Shown here piece after piece: positions 8,319 to 18,409 of a DNA stretch of 64,000 bases. The notes below the pieces were generated by a model. That model ran no database searches and was not told where the DNA came from. It worked only from the letters and a program-made list of their open reading frames with translations. The DNA is from an uncultured Alistipes sp. GTDB lineage: Bacteria > Bacteroidota > Bacteroidia > Bacteroidales > UBA932. Where the stretch lies: contig UQUN01000003.1 in assembly GCA_900544175.1 (NCBI GenBank), forward strand, positions 73,363-137,362. Direction: 5' to 3'. Position 1 is the first letter of the stretch; each line of letters starts with the position of its first letter. The position numbers and the translations under genes are program-made.

Positions 8319-9208
8319 TCTATCTTTTCTGGTCCTTTTAATTCATCAAAACCACGACCGTACACGCTCATTGTCGGAGTAACTGACATAAACGCAGAGC
8401 GGTCTATTCCTTTTACAATCTTGTTCACTTCATTGAGCTGATGCTTTCTGGCTATAACTACCAGCACCTTATGTTCTTCCTGCGTATACCATCCTGTACC
8501 GTTGAAAGCCGTGACACCTCGCCGCAACTGGTTGACCAGGGCGTCGGCTATCTCCTTGAACTTCTCGGAGAATATCATTATCTGCACCGACTGTTTGGTT
8601 CCCGTCAAAAGCAAGTCCACACCGTAAGAGAATGATATAACCTGCAGATATCCGTATATCACGTCAGAAAGAGTCTTTCCCGGAAGAAAAAGCACTGAAC
8701 CGACAATGACAAGATCGCAGAACAGATACACGCGGCCTGGAGATATCTCCCTGAACTTGGACAGTATAAGTGCTATTATATCTGTTCCGCCCGTACTGCC
8801 TCCCTGATTGAAGATCAACACAATGCCTATTGCACCAATAAAGCCGCCAAGCAGCGCGTTCAGGAACTTCTCGTCTATAGTGGACACCCACGGAATCAAG
8901 TCCGGCAGAACCTGAAGCAACACCGTATTCAGCAGTATGCAGTAGATAGTCTTGAATCCGAACCCACGGCCTAATACCAGAAATCCTATCGTAATCAGCA
9001 CAACATTCGTGGCCAGATACGTAGCCGACACAGGTATCAGTCCGTTGGTGGCATAATTCACCAGCGTCGCAAAACCAGGCACCGCACCTCCCACTATGCC
9101 CTTAGGTATCAGAAAGGATGTCCAGCTGAAACAATAGAGAGCCAGACCAAAGGTTATTATAAGGTATTCCTTGACGGTTATGAGTATCTTTTTTGTTACC
9201 GGCTGCAT
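8264..9208 (-). CDS. YitT family membrane protein (upstream copy)
   Basis: A 314-residue paralogue of the next gene, same topology: hydrophobic segments in the first 200 residues with GIVGGAVPG and GGSTGGTDIIAL, then DUF2179 ending TMSVYGRGFDELK. It begins one base after the leuS stop, so it is probably read from the leuS transcript. Tandem arrangement and shared motifs indicate a local duplication. Confidence 0.88.
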   Translation of the reverse strand: MQPVTKKILITVKEYLIITFGLALYCFSWTSFLIPKGIVGGAVPGFATLVNYATNGLIPVSATYLATNVVLITIGFLVLGRGFGFKTIYCILLNTVLLQVLPDLIPWVSTIDEKFLNALLGGFIGAIGIVLIFNQGGSTGGTDIIALILSKFREISPGRVYLFCDLVIVGSVLFLPGKTLSDVIYGYLQVISFSYGVDLLLTGTKQSVQIMIFSEKFKEIADALVNQLRRGVTAFNGTGWYTQEEHKVLVVIARKHQLNEVNKIVKGIDRSAFMSVTPTMSVYGRGFDELKGPEKIEWKRNRKQNQGQEKSSQS

Positions 9209-9209
9209 G

Positions 9210-11984
9210 TCAGAACACGATATTAATAATTTTAGACGGCACTACGACAACCTTCCTTACAGGTTTGCCTCCCGTATACTTCTCCGTATTCGGATGTGCA
9301 AGTACAGCCTCCTCTATTTCCTTGGACGGGATTCCGAGAGGAAGTTCCATGCGGAACCTCATCTTTCCATTGAATGAGACAGGATACTCGAATGTCTTCT
9401 CTACAGTATAACTCTCAATGAACTCAGGAAACTCAGCTGTCGAGACAGACTGCACGTGTCCTGTTCTCTGCCACAGTTCCTCACAGATATGCGGGGCGAA
9501 TGGAGACAGCAGGATAATCAGCGGTTCAAGTATCTCCAGACTATTGCACTCAATATCCGAGAGTTCGTTGACCGCAATCATGAAAGCACTTACGGATGTA
9601 TTCAAGGAAAAATGCTCTATGTCAGACGAGACCTTGCGTATAAGGTTGTGCAGAATCTTCAATTCAGCGGCACTGGCCTTGCGGTCACAGAACAATGCCC
9701 CGTCCTTGCCGTAATACAGTCTCCAGAATTTTTTAAGGAAACGGCTGACTCCGTCTATTCCCTTGGTATCCCATGGTTTGGACTGTTCGATCGGTCCGAG
9801 GAACATCTCATAAAGCCTGAGAGTATCGGCTCCATACATATCGCACACCTGGTCCGGATTGACAACATTGAACATGGATTTGCTCATCTTCTCCACTGCC
9901 CAGCCGCAGATATAGTTCCCGTCTTCAAGTATGAACTCTGCGTCAGCGAGATCAGGACGCCATTTCCGGAATCCGTCCAGATCCAGACGGTCATTATGCA
10001 CAAGACTTATGTCCACATGTATCTCAGTAGTGTCATACTGGTCCTTCAGATTGCAGGACACGAACTTGTCTGTTCCCTTTATCCTGTACACGAAACTGGA
10101 CCGACCCTGTATCATACCCTGATTGACCAATTTACGGAACGGTTCCTTCTCACATACATAACCGAGATCGTACAGGAACTTGTTCCAGAAACGTGAATAT
10201 ATAAGGTGTCCTGTAGCATGCTCGGTTCCACCTACATAAAGATCAACGTTTCTCCAGTACTCATCCTTGTCCTTGCCTACCAGAGCCGTGCTGTTGTGAG
10301 GATCCATATACCTGAGATAGTAGGCACTGCTTCCGGCAAAACCCGGCATGGTACTCTTCTCTATAGGAAAACCGTTCCATGTCCAGTCCCTGGCCCTTGC
10401 AAGTGGCGGCTCTCCTGTCTCGGTCGGCTGGAACTTGTCTATCTCAGGAAGACACAGCGGCAGTTCCTTCTCATCAATGGGACAAGCGACTCCTTCCTTA
10501 TAATATATAGGAAAAGGCTCCCCCCAGTATCTTTGACGGGAAAAGATCGCGTCACGCAGTCTGAAATTGACCTTCCTACGGCCTATACTCATCTCCTCGA
10601 CCTTGTCTATCGCAGCCTTGACGGCTTCCTTCACGCTCATGCCGTTCAGAAAACCCGAGTTGCACATTACACCTTCCTTCGCATCGAAACTGGACTCCGA
10701 CACGTCACATCCTTCTATCAGAGGTATGACCGGAAGATTGAAATGACGGGCAAAAGCATAGTCCCTGCTGTCATGCGCCGGGACAGCCATTATGGCACCT
10801 GTTCCATAGCCTGCAAGTACATATTCTGATATCCATACGGGTATCCTGTTTCCAGTCATGGGATTGACCGCATAGGAACCGGTGAAGACACCCGTCACCT
10901 GACGGGTCTCTGCCATTCGCTCCCTTTCTGTCTTCCTCGCCGCCGCCGCAAGATATTCTTCGACCTGCCCGCGCATCTGAGGAGCCGTGAGACGTTCCAC
11001 CCACTCGCTCTCAGGAGCCAGAACCATGAACGTCACACCGAATACAGTATCCGCACGGGTCGTGAAGACTGTCACATCATAGGATTCATTTCCATTCTCA
11101 ACCTTGAATATTATCTCGGCTCCTTCGGAACGTCCTATCCAGTTGCGCTGCATGTCCTTCAGAGAGTCAGTCCAGTCCAGAGTCTCCAAATCCTCAAGAA
11201 GTCTTCCGGCATACGCGGACACTCTCAACTGCCACTGCATCATCTTCTTCTGTACCACAGGACAGCCTCCACGCACAGAAAGTCCATCCTTGACCTCGTC
11301 GTTGGCCAGTACAGTGCCAAGTTCAGGGCACCAGTTGACCGAAGTCTCTCCAAGATACGCCAGCCTGTAATTCATCAGTACATCGGCCTGAGCCTTCCAG
11401 TCCATAGCGTTCCATTCATCAGCAGTGAAACGCATTTCCTTCGAACATGCAGCATCAAGCCCATCCGTACCATTCACGGCAAAATATCCGGTAAGCTCTT
11501 CTACCGGACGTGCTTTGCCAGCAGCATTGTCATACCAGCTTCCGAACATCTTCAAGAAAGCCCACTGCGTCCACTTATAGTATTCCGGATCACATGTTCT
11601 TATCTCGCGTGACCAGTCAAAGGAGAACCCTATACGGCTGAGCTGCCTCTTGTATCGCGCAATGTTCTCCTCCGTAGTGTCGGCAGGATGCCTTCCTGTC
11701 TGCACGGCATACTGTTCGGCAGGAAGGCCGAAGGCATCGAACCCCATGGGATGAAGTACGTTATATCCTTTCAAGCGCTTGTACCTGCTGTATATGTCAC
11801 TTGCTATATAGCCCAGAGGATGCCCGACATGCAATCCGGCTCCAGACGGATACGGAAACATGTCCAGAACATAGAACTTGGGACGGCTGCTGTCCTCCGT
11901 AACTTTGAAAGTTCCGTTCTCTGCCCAGAACTTCTGCCATTTTCTCTCAATTTCTGAAAAATCGTAATCAGTTGACATATCCAT
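9210..11984 (-). CDS. leuS: Leucine-tRNA ligase
   Basis: A 924-residue class Ia synthetase that charges tRNA-Leu. The HIGH motif appears as HVGH (52-55) after FPYPSGAG, the editing domain (CP1) spans roughly 235-430 with TTRADTVFG (308-316) and GTGAIMAVPAHDSRD (394-408), and KMSKS is at 699-703. An insertion at about 630-690 precedes KMSKS, as in many Bacteroidota LeuS. It follows the M28-like gene by 9 bases in a leftward run that starts at the SPOR lipoprotein. Confidence 0.97.
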   Translation of the reverse strand: MDMSTDYDFSEIERKWQKFWAENGTFKVTEDSSRPKFYVLDMFPYPSGAGLHVGHPLGYIASDIYSRYKRLKGYNVLHPMGFDAFGLPAEQYAVQTGRHPADTTEENIARYKRQLSRIGFSFDWSREIRTCDPEYYKWTQWAFLKMFGSWYDNAAGKARPVEELTGYFAVNGTDGLDAACSKEMRFTADEWNAMDWKAQADVLMNYRLAYLGETSVNWCPELGTVLANDEVKDGLSVRGGCPVVQKKMMQWQLRVSAYAGRLLEDLETLDWTDSLKDMQRNWIGRSEGAEIIFKVENGNESYDVTVFTTRADTVFGVTFMVLAPESEWVERLTAPQMRGQVEEYLAAAARKTERERMAETRQVTGVFTGSYAVNPMTGNRIPVWISEYVLAGYGTGAIMAVPAHDSRDYAFARHFNLPVIPLIEGCDVSESSFDAKEGVMCNSGFLNGMSVKEAVKAAIDKVEEMSIGRRKVNFRLRDAIFSRQRYWGEPFPIYYKEGVACPIDEKELPLCLPEIDKFQPTETGEPPLARARDWTWNGFPIEKSTMPGFAGSSAYYLRYMDPHNSTALVGKDKDEYWRNVDLYVGGTEHATGHLIYSRFWNKFLYDLGYVCEKEPFRKLVNQGMIQGRSSFVYRIKGTDKFVSCNLKDQYDTTEIHVDISLVHNDRLDLDGFRKWRPDLADAEFILEDGNYICGWAVEKMSKSMFNVVNPDQVCDMYGADTLRLYEMFLGPIEQSKPWDTKGIDGVSRFLKKFWRLYYGKDGALFCDRKASAAELKILHNLIRKVSSDIEHFSLNTSVSAFMIAVNELSDIECNSLEILEPLIILLSPFAPHICEELWQRTGHVQSVSTAEFPEFIESYTVEKTFEYPVSFNGKMRFRMELPLGIPSKEIEEAVLAHPNTEKYTGGKPVRKVVVVPSKIINIVF

Positions 11985-11993
11985 TATTTCATA

Positions 11994-13298
11994 CTATCGT
12001 TTTCTCAATCTGAATTCCACTGGTATGGAATATTTGACCCTGACCTTCTCCCCGCCCATGACTCCGGGCTTCCATTTGGGAGAGGCGGCCACAACCCTGA
12101 CGGCCTCATCCTCAAGATACTGGTCATCGCCACTTACGGCCCTGACATTCGTGACAGTACCATCCTTCTCCACGATGAACTCAACCGTAACTGTTCCCGA
12201 TACTCCCTGACTCAAAGGTATGTCAGGGTATTTCAAATAGGTGTACACCCAGTCGCTCAGGAATGTACCAACATCTCCCTTGAAATACTGGGGAGGCACA
12301 TCCACCTCATACGGTGAATACACCCTCTCCCCTCCGGCAATCTCCCCCACAATCGTATCAGCAGCAGACACCTGCCTGTATATCATCAGGTCAAGATTGG
12401 CCGCCTCACGGATAAAATGGTATATGAAGTCACATATATAATCCATCGACTCATAGTCCAGTGACCCGGCCCTGTCCCTTACAGTCCTTACATCCATGTC
12501 CTGACCAGTGGTGAAAACCACTATCGGAACATTCTTTTCGTAAAACGGCAGGTAGTCACCTGAGGGCAGCACGCCATCACCGTAGTGAGGAACATAAAAA
12601 GCACCTGCCTCTGACAGTCCGTAAACCAGCCTGTTGATTTCCGGAACAGGATATCCGGTATAATACACAAATGGATTCAATGGTCCGGACTGGCCTATAA
12701 CTCTTAGGTCCAGCATCAAAGATACGCTATCCATATCACGGAACGTCCTGTTGGCAAAATACCATGAGCCGGCCATACCCTGCTCTTTCGCACCGAATCC
12801 CACAAAAACAACCGAGCGTCTGAAGAAAAATGACGATGCGGCCACTCTTTCGGCTATCTCGATCAATGCAGCTACTCCGGAAGCATTGTCATTGGCTCCG
12901 GGGAATATCTGCCTGGTCTTTTCTCCGTCCACAGTCAGTATGTTCATTCCGAGATGATCGATATTCGCCCCTACGACAATATATTGCCCGTTAAGCCCGC
13001 TGTCAAAACCTCGGACCATACCCACGACATTATATGAGTGCAGGGTATCTCCTCCATCCAATATAATGGAGAAATCCTGCCCCGGCCTGGGAGATAGCAT
13101 TGTCACACCGGCATCCTCAAGACATCCGTACAGATATCCGGCCGCAGCGGCCTCCCCCGGAGAGCCGGCACCGCGACCTTCAAGCGAGTCTGATGCAAGA
13201 AAGGACACATGCCTCTCCAATCTTCCGGCTCCTCCGGTCTGGGCCACAGCCATGACCGGCAGGAGCACGGAAAATATCATGGAGAGAAGCCTTATCAC
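11994..13298 (-). CDS. M28 peptidase-like protein with TonB C-terminal domain, probably inactive
   Basis: 434 residues: signal peptide (1-20, ending AVAQ), an M28 aminopeptidase-like domain (about 25-320) and a TonB C-terminal (energy-transducer type) domain (about 345-434). Metal-site motifs are recognisable but altered. The usual AHYDH reads ANIDH (111-115); GANDNASG (134-141) keeps its Asp; the usual GAEEQG reads GAKEQG (169-174), so the general-base Glu is Lys; and the usual SDH-x2-F reads GDYLPF. Loss of two His ligands and the base suggests no peptidase activity. It was probably kept as a periplasmic binding or scaffold protein. It abuts gcvT (1-base overlap) and leuS. Confidence 0.8.
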   Translation of the reverse strand: MIRLLSMIFSVLLPVMAVAQTGGAGRLERHVSFLASDSLEGRGAGSPGEAAAAGYLYGCLEDAGVTMLSPRPGQDFSIILDGGDTLHSYNVVGMVRGFDSGLNGQYIVVGANIDHLGMNILTVDGEKTRQIFPGANDNASGVAALIEIAERVAASSFFFRRSVVFVGFGAKEQGMAGSWYFANRTFRDMDSVSLMLDLRVIGQSGPLNPFVYYTGYPVPEINRLVYGLSEAGAFYVPHYGDGVLPSGDYLPFYEKNVPIVVFTTGQDMDVRTVRDRAGSLDYESMDYICDFIYHFIREAANLDLMIYRQVSAADTIVGEIAGGERVYSPYEVDVPPQYFKGDVGTFLSDWVYTYLKYPDIPLSQGVSGTVTVEFIVEKDGTVTNVRAVSGDDQYLEDEAVRVVAASPKWKPGVMGGEKVRVKYSIPVEFRLRKR

Positions 13299-14407
13299 TA
13301 TTTTTCCGGCTTATAGAAAGGAATCTTGACTACTTTGGCCTTGAGAAGCCTGTCCCTTACCTTGATGAATATATCCGTATCCACCTTGTTGTAAGGAGTG
13401 TTGACATAACCCATGCCTATAGGCTTCTTCAGGGATGGAGACATCGTTCCGGATGTGACATGACCGATGACACTGCCGGACGCATCACATATCTCGTATC
13501 CGTGACGGGGCACACCGCGGTCGATAAGCTCAAATCCCACAAGCTTGCGTTTCAGACCGTCGGCCTTCTGCTTCAGAAGATACTCCCTGTCAATGAAATC
13601 TCCCTTAGTCTCCGTGAACTTGGTAATCCATCCTAGACCAGCCTCAAGGGGTGAGGTCGTGTCATCAATGTCATTGCCGTAAAGGCAGAAGCCCATCTCC
13701 AGTCTGAGAGTGTCACGCGCACCGAGACCCACAGGCTTGATACCGAACTCAGCACCTGCCTCGAACACCGCGTTCCACAATTTGTCGGCATCCTCGTTTG
13801 CTGCATATATCTCGCATCCGCCAGCACCTGTATATCCGGTAATGGAGAAAATCACACTGACTCCTCCGAGCATCACTTTCTTGAAAGTATAATACTCCAT
13901 ATTGACGAGGTCCTGATCACACAGTTTCTGCATGGCCTGAAGAGCCTTGGGCCCCTGTACGGCCAGCTGGCATATCTCGTCAGACGCATTGTACAGCTCC
14001 TTTCCGGGAGTCAGTCCGAACTTGGGGGCAATAGAGCAGAGATGGTTCCAGTCCTTCTCGACATTGGCCGCATTTACAACCAGAAGGTAAGTCTGACTGT
14101 CAATGCAGTATGTAAGGAAGTCATCAACTATGCCACCTTTTCCGTTGGGGAAGCAGTCATACTGCACCTTTCCCGGATAAAGGAGAGAAGCGTCATTGGA
14201 AGACACGTACTGGACAAACGCCAGAGCATTGGGCCCTTTGACCCATATCTCACCCATATGGGAGACATCGAATACACCTACCCCGTTTCTTACAGTATTG
14301 TGCTCCTCCGTTATTCCTGTATATTCAACCGGCATATTGAAACCGGCAAACGGCACCATCTTGGCACCGAGCGCTATGTGCTTCTGTGTAAAAGCTGTTG
14401 TTCTCAT
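13298..14407 (-). CDS. gcvT: Aminomethyltransferase, glycine cleavage T protein
   Basis: A 369-residue tetrahydrofolate-dependent enzyme of the glycine cleavage system that releases ammonia from aminomethyl-lipoyl H protein and forms methylene-THF. Family signatures include the N-terminal HIALGAKMVPFAGFNMPVEY, FDVSHMGEI, YTGAGGCEIY and the C-terminal VTSGTMSPSLKKPIGMGYV. Length is typical. The H and P proteins are not encoded nearby. It lies 12 bases behind the SPOR lipoprotein gene. Confidence 0.96.
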   Translation of the reverse strand: MRTTAFTQKHIALGAKMVPFAGFNMPVEYTGITEEHNTVRNGVGVFDVSHMGEIWVKGPNALAFVQYVSSNDASLLYPGKVQYDCFPNGKGGIVDDFLTYCIDSQTYLLVVNAANVEKDWNHLCSIAPKFGLTPGKELYNASDEICQLAVQGPKALQAMQKLCDQDLVNMEYYTFKKVMLGGVSVIFSITGYTGAGGCEIYAANEDADKLWNAVFEAGAEFGIKPVGLGARDTLRLEMGFCLYGNDIDDTTSPLEAGLGWITKFTETKGDFIDREYLLKQKADGLKRKLVGFELIDRGVPRHGYEICDASGSVIGHVTSGTMSPSLKKPIGMGYVNTPYNKVDTDIFIKVRDRLLKAKVVKIPFYKPEK

Positions 14408-14419
14408 ATTCTATTAAGA

Positions 14420-14908
14420 CTATTGTTTAACATGCATATTCTGATTGATATCGTAAATCCACACATCCTCAGGGCAGAACTCAAACTCCATGACATCGTA
14501 CATGGCCTTGAGCGCCTCACGGTAATTGTCATAAGCCGCTACCGACACAGCCTCGAAACCGTTGTTGAAACGTATCACTCTCGGAGAGTAGCCGTTCTTC
14601 TCCAAAAGGGCATACATCTTCTCGGCATTGCCGTCTACCTTGAAACTGCCGAGGATGACATGATACCTGCCGGCACTCTCATCCAGCAGATTCTCCTGTG
14701 ACTGTTTCTGCTGTTCCTGGGCCTTGCTCAGTTCTATTGCCGCAAGCGAGTCCTTGATCCTCTGCCTGCGGGCCTGCTCCACTGCCTCCTGCCTCATCCT
14801 CTCGATATCCTTTGAGGTAGGCTTTCCCATAATAGAACGGAAAAAATCGCAGCCGGTAAGCAGCATCATTGCGGCGGCCAATGTGATAATCAGTTTAAAC
14901 GCTTTCAT
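14420..14908 (-). CDS. SPOR domain lipoprotein
   Basis: 162 residues: lipobox LLTGC with Cys at 20, a charged, probably helical stretch (about 30-75) rich in Arg, Glu, Gln and Ala, and a C-terminal SPOR fold starting at RYHVILGSFKVDGNAEKM (about 81) with YSPRVIRFNNGFEAVSV. SPOR domains bind denuded peptidoglycan glycans at division sites, so a cell-envelope role is likely. It is the first gene of the leftward run through gcvT and leuS, with a promoter box at 14938-14945. Confidence 0.85.
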   Translation of the reverse strand: MKAFKLIITLAAAMMLLTGCDFFRSIMGKPTSKDIERMRQEAVEQARRQRIKDSLAAIELSKAQEQQKQSQENLLDESAGRYHVILGSFKVDGNAEKMYALLEKNGYSPRVIRFNNGFEAVSVAAYDNYREALKAMYDVMEFEFCPEDVWIYDINQNMHVKQ

Positions 14909-14937
14909 TACCTTTCACTTACAAAAATTTAACATAC

Positions 14938-14945
14938 CAAATATA
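14938..14945 (-). promoter_or_regulatory. -7 box for the SPOR-gcvT-leuS run
   Basis: Minus-strand TATATTTG, about 30 bases before the start codon at 14908. A second match, TATTTTTG, lies just upstream of it on the same strand. Confidence 0.45.
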
Positions 14946-15023
14946 ATCAACAAAAATACTGAAATAATGACACAGGCGCAAAAAAAATGTATATTTACAT
15001 TCTAAACCACTAAATTCATCTGG

Positions 15024-16385
15024 ATGGACAGCATTTTCCGGACTTTTTGGCGCAAAGCCAAGTCACATGTCAGCGCGATCACAACTCTGAACGATCACGT
15101 AGACACTGAGAAAGCATCACAGTTCATTAGAAGCAACATCGACTTCAGAGGTCCTAACGCATATATCCTGGCATTCGCCATAATAATCGCCTCGGTAGGA
15201 CTGAACATCAACTCTATCGCAGTAATAATCGGCGCAATGCTCATATCGCCGCTAATGGGCCCCATATTCGGCATAGGATACGGACTCGGCACCAATGACA
15301 CATCCTGTCTCAAGACTTCTTTCAAGAATCTGATTGTCATGGTTCTCATAAGCATAATAGCATCGAGCCTGTACTTTTTAGTCTCTCCACTTGAGCTGGA
15401 GAACCCCACGGAACTTCTCTCCAGGACAAACCCTACCATATACGATGTACTTATCGCCCTTTTCGGAGGATTCGCCGGCATCATCGAGATAAGCCGCAAG
15501 GACAAAGGCACCGTGATATCCGGCGTAGCCATAGCGACTGCCATGATGCCACCTCTGTGTACGGCCGGCTTCGGACTCGCAACCGGAAACCTGAAATATT
15601 TCATCGGAGCTCTCTACCTGTTCTCCATCAACAGCATATTCATAGCCATAGCAACATTCCTCGCTGTCAAGTACCTGAAGTTCCCGATGGTATCCTTCAC
15701 AGACCCTGCAAGGAAAAAAAGAGTCAGCCGTTGGATTGCCGCAATAGTGGTCATAATCATCATTCCCAGTGTCTATTCTGCTGTACTCATGATACGGGAG
15801 AACAACTTCAGCCATGCCGCGAAACAGTTTATGGCAGCCAACAAGGACCAGCTCGCACGCAGTTACATATACGACTACAGCATAGACCCGTACTCAAAGC
15901 CGCCCACAGTGGAGCTGTTCATCGCCGGCGAGGCGCTTAATGAAGAGGAGCTTGAAAGGCTGTACAGTTCGGCACACGAGTTAGGACTTTCCGATGACCA
16001 GATAATCATCAGTCAGAATGCCGCCAGTGACCAGAGCGAGATGACAGACAGACTGGCAATACAGAGCATTTATGAAAGGAACGACCAGGAGATCAGCAAA
16101 AGGGAACTTGTTATCGACTCTCTGCGCAATGAACTGGGCATCTACAAATCCAGGGAACTGCCCGTAGAGAAAGTCACTGATGAGCTGAGGGCACAGTACC
16201 CCGCACTGAAAAACGTCACCCTTACGCGCGGATATTCAATGAGCACTGACTCCCTGAACAAGAAAGAAGTGGTCATCATAATCCTGAGCGCAGACAAGCC
16301 ATTGAGCGAAGACAACATGGGCAAATTGAGAAAGTGGTTGTCCGTCAGACTGGATTTCGACAATATAAAATTACTGCAGGAGTAG
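15024..16385 (+). CDS. DUF389 (TIGR00341-like) membrane protein
   Basis: 453 residues. A short cytoplasmic N-terminus leads into about six membrane segments (50-260) with the family marks GLNINSIAVIIGAMLISPLMGPI and GVAIATAMMPPLCTAGFG, followed by a soluble C-terminal region (about 275-453). Families with this domain are widespread, but their substrate is not established. The next gene starts 9 bases later and phoH overlaps that one, so the three form an operon. Confidence 0.85.
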   Translation: MDSIFRTFWRKAKSHVSAITTLNDHVDTEKASQFIRSNIDFRGPNAYILAFAIIIASVGLNINSIAVIIGAMLISPLMGPIFGIGYGLGTNDTSCLKTSFKNLIVMVLISIIASSLYFLVSPLELENPTELLSRTNPTIYDVLIALFGGFAGIIEISRKDKGTVISGVAIATAMMPPLCTAGFGLATGNLKYFIGALYLFSINSIFIAIATFLAVKYLKFPMVSFTDPARKKRVSRWIAAIVVIIIIPSVYSAVLMIRENNFSHAAKQFMAANKDQLARSYIYDYSIDPYSKPPTVELFIAGEALNEEELERLYSSAHELGLSDDQIIISQNAASDQSEMTDRLAIQSIYERNDQEISKRELVIDSLRNELGIYKSRELPVEKVTDELRAQYPALKNVTLTRGYSMSTDSLNKKEVVIIILSADKPLSEDNMGKLRKWLSVRLDFDNIKLLQE

Positions 16386-16394
16386 AGCGGAACT

Positions 16395-17411
16395 ATGACT
16401 GGCACGGTACTTTTCGCTATAATAGACACATTGTCCATCCTGTTCATCGGAGATATCATGCAGCACCGGCAGCAGCTTCATTCTGCGCTCATGCCGGGAG
16501 CCGACAGCATGATGTCGGCATCATATGATTACTCCTCCTATTTCCGTCACGTCCGCAGGCACATCGATGCGGCGGACTTCACTGTCGCAAACATGGAGTT
16601 CTGCCTTGGAGGCCCCCCGTACACCGGATATCCGTCATTCTCGGCCCCTGAATCCATAGCGGAGGCAGCAGCGGAAGCCGGCATAGACCTGTTCCTATGC
16701 GCAAACAACCATATCTGTGACAGAGGCAGGAGAGGTCTGGCCTCAACTTTTGAAAAGTACGACAGAATAGGCATACCGGTGACTGGCGCCTACAGGGACA
16801 GCGCGTCAAGGTCAGTCGGGGACCCGTTCATCACAAATATTGGAGGGATAAAGACAGCTTTCATCAACTTCACTTATGGAACCAACGGCATAGAAGTGCC
16901 TGAGCCGTTCTGCGTCAACATGATGGACAGGACATCCGTGCTGCACTCCATGAAAAAGGCAGAAGCGGCAGGTGCTGAAATCATTATAGCACTTCCGCAC
17001 TGGGGAGACGAATACAGTACGGAGGCAGACCGGACACAGCGGGAATGGGCACGTTTTCTGCTTGACAACGGAGCGGATGCGGTCATTGGCTCACATCCTC
17101 ACGTAGTCCAGGCCGTCGAGTTCCCGACCGTATACTCGCTGGGCAACTTCGTCTCGAACATGAGTCTGCGGAACACAGAACTTGGACTGATGTACAGGCT
17201 CGACATCATAGTGACCACATACGGCCCTTTCATCACAGGAGGTGAAGCCATACCCGTCTGGTGCTCAAGAGCTGGCGGCTACGAGGACGGCTATACCGTA
17301 CTTCCGGTCAGGGAATTCATGGACAAAGGCAGCGAGTTCAAGAACCAGGACAATTATTTGAGAATGACAGATACATACAACAGACTAAAATCACTGTTCG
17401 AAAATGAGTGA
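16395..17411 (+). CDS. CapA family metallophosphatase-like protein
   Basis: 338 residues with the calcineurin-like fold of the PGA_cap/CapA family: FIGDIM (18-22), VANMEF near 63, CANNHICDRG near 107, and the late metal-binding GSHPHVVQ. CapA of Bacillus takes part in poly-gamma-glutamate export, but most family members outside that operon have no known substrate. The N-terminus has a short hydrophobic stretch but no clear cleavage site. It overlaps phoH by 8 bases. Confidence 0.85.
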   Translation: MTGTVLFAIIDTLSILFIGDIMQHRQQLHSALMPGADSMMSASYDYSSYFRHVRRHIDAADFTVANMEFCLGGPPYTGYPSFSAPESIAEAAAEAGIDLFLCANNHICDRGRRGLASTFEKYDRIGIPVTGAYRDSASRSVGDPFITNIGGIKTAFINFTYGTNGIEVPEPFCVNMMDRTSVLHSMKKAEAAGAEIIIALPHWGDEYSTEADRTQREWARFLLDNGADAVIGSHPHVVQAVEFPTVYSLGNFVSNMSLRNTELGLMYRLDIIVTTYGPFITGGEAIPVWCSRAGGYEDGYTVLPVREFMDKGSEFKNQDNYLRMTDTYNRLKSLFENE

Positions 17412-18387
17412 GAATGTAGAAAAAAAGGAAACAGTATCAATTGAAGGGACAGACTCCGTGTACATATACGGAGTCAACAACAGAAACATAGAGACAATGA
17501 GGCGCTTCTTCCCGTCTGTCAGCATACTGGCAAGAGGACAGGAAATCTGTCTCAAAGGAGATGCAGGGGAAGTGGACATGCTAAAGGAGAGGCTTGAGAC
17601 TATGGTGGATACAATCAGAAATGGAAGTGTACTCAGTGACAGCGAGCTGGAAAGACTGCTCGACTACAGGTCCTATCCGTCCGAAATGGAAAACCGGAAA
17701 TCAATCCACAAGAACGAGGAATCATACAATATCGTATACGGTAACGAGGGAAGAATCGTAAAGGCCAGAACCCTAAACCAGCGCAGGCTCGTGGACGAAT
17801 ACTACAAGAACGATCTGATATTCGCACTCGGACCAGCCGGAACCGGAAAGACATACACAGCTATTGCACTGGCAGTCAGAGCATTGAAAAATAAGGAGGT
17901 AAAAAAACTGATACTTACCAGGCCGGCAGTGGAGGCAGGTGAGAGACTCGGATTCCTCCCAGGAGACATGAAAGAGAAACTCGATCCGTACCTACAGCCT
18001 CTGTATGATGCGCTGCATGACATGATACATCCGAGAAAACTGCAGATACTCATGGAAGAAGGTATCATACAGATAGCCCCTCTGGCCTATATGAGAGGGC
18101 GCACACTCGACAGTGCGTTCGTCATTCTGGACGAGGCACAGAATACGACACTCGGACAGTTGAAGATGTTCCTGACACGTATGGGCAACAACGCCAAGTT
18201 CATCGTCACAGGAGATGCAAGCCAGATAGACCTGCCGAACAAGAAAGACTCAGGCCTCATCAGAGGTGTCAGTCTCGTGAAGAACATAAACGGAGTGGCT
18301 GTTATCAATTTCGGGACTGAGGACATGGTCAGGCATCCGCTCGTGACAAAGATAATAAAGGCCTTCGACTCAGCCGAAGTCATATAG
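17404..18387 (+). CDS. PhoH family ATPase
   Basis: 327 residues. Walker A GPAGTGKT at 143-150 and Walker B-like FVILDEAQN (239-247) with TGDASQIDLP (269-278) are the PhoH signature. Residues 10-70 resemble a KH-like region seen in PhoH/YbeZ proteins, which associate with ribosome maturation factors in other bacteria. Length and domain order fit the YbeZ type. No ybeY is adjacent. It is the last gene of the DUF389-CapA-PhoH operon. Confidence 0.92.
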   Translation: MSENVEKKETVSIEGTDSVYIYGVNNRNIETMRRFFPSVSILARGQEICLKGDAGEVDMLKERLETMVDTIRNGSVLSDSELERLLDYRSYPSEMENRKSIHKNEESYNIVYGNEGRIVKARTLNQRRLVDEYYKNDLIFALGPAGTGKTYTAIALAVRALKNKEVKKLILTRPAVEAGERLGFLPGDMKEKLDPYLQPLYDALHDMIHPRKLQILMEEGIIQIAPLAYMRGRTLDSAFVILDEAQNTTLGQLKMFLTRMGNNAKFIVTGDASQIDLPNKKDSGLIRGVSLVKNINGVAVINFGTEDMVRHPLVTKIIKAFDSAEVI

Positions 18388-18409
18388 AGCCCATACACCG
18401 GTGGCGGAA

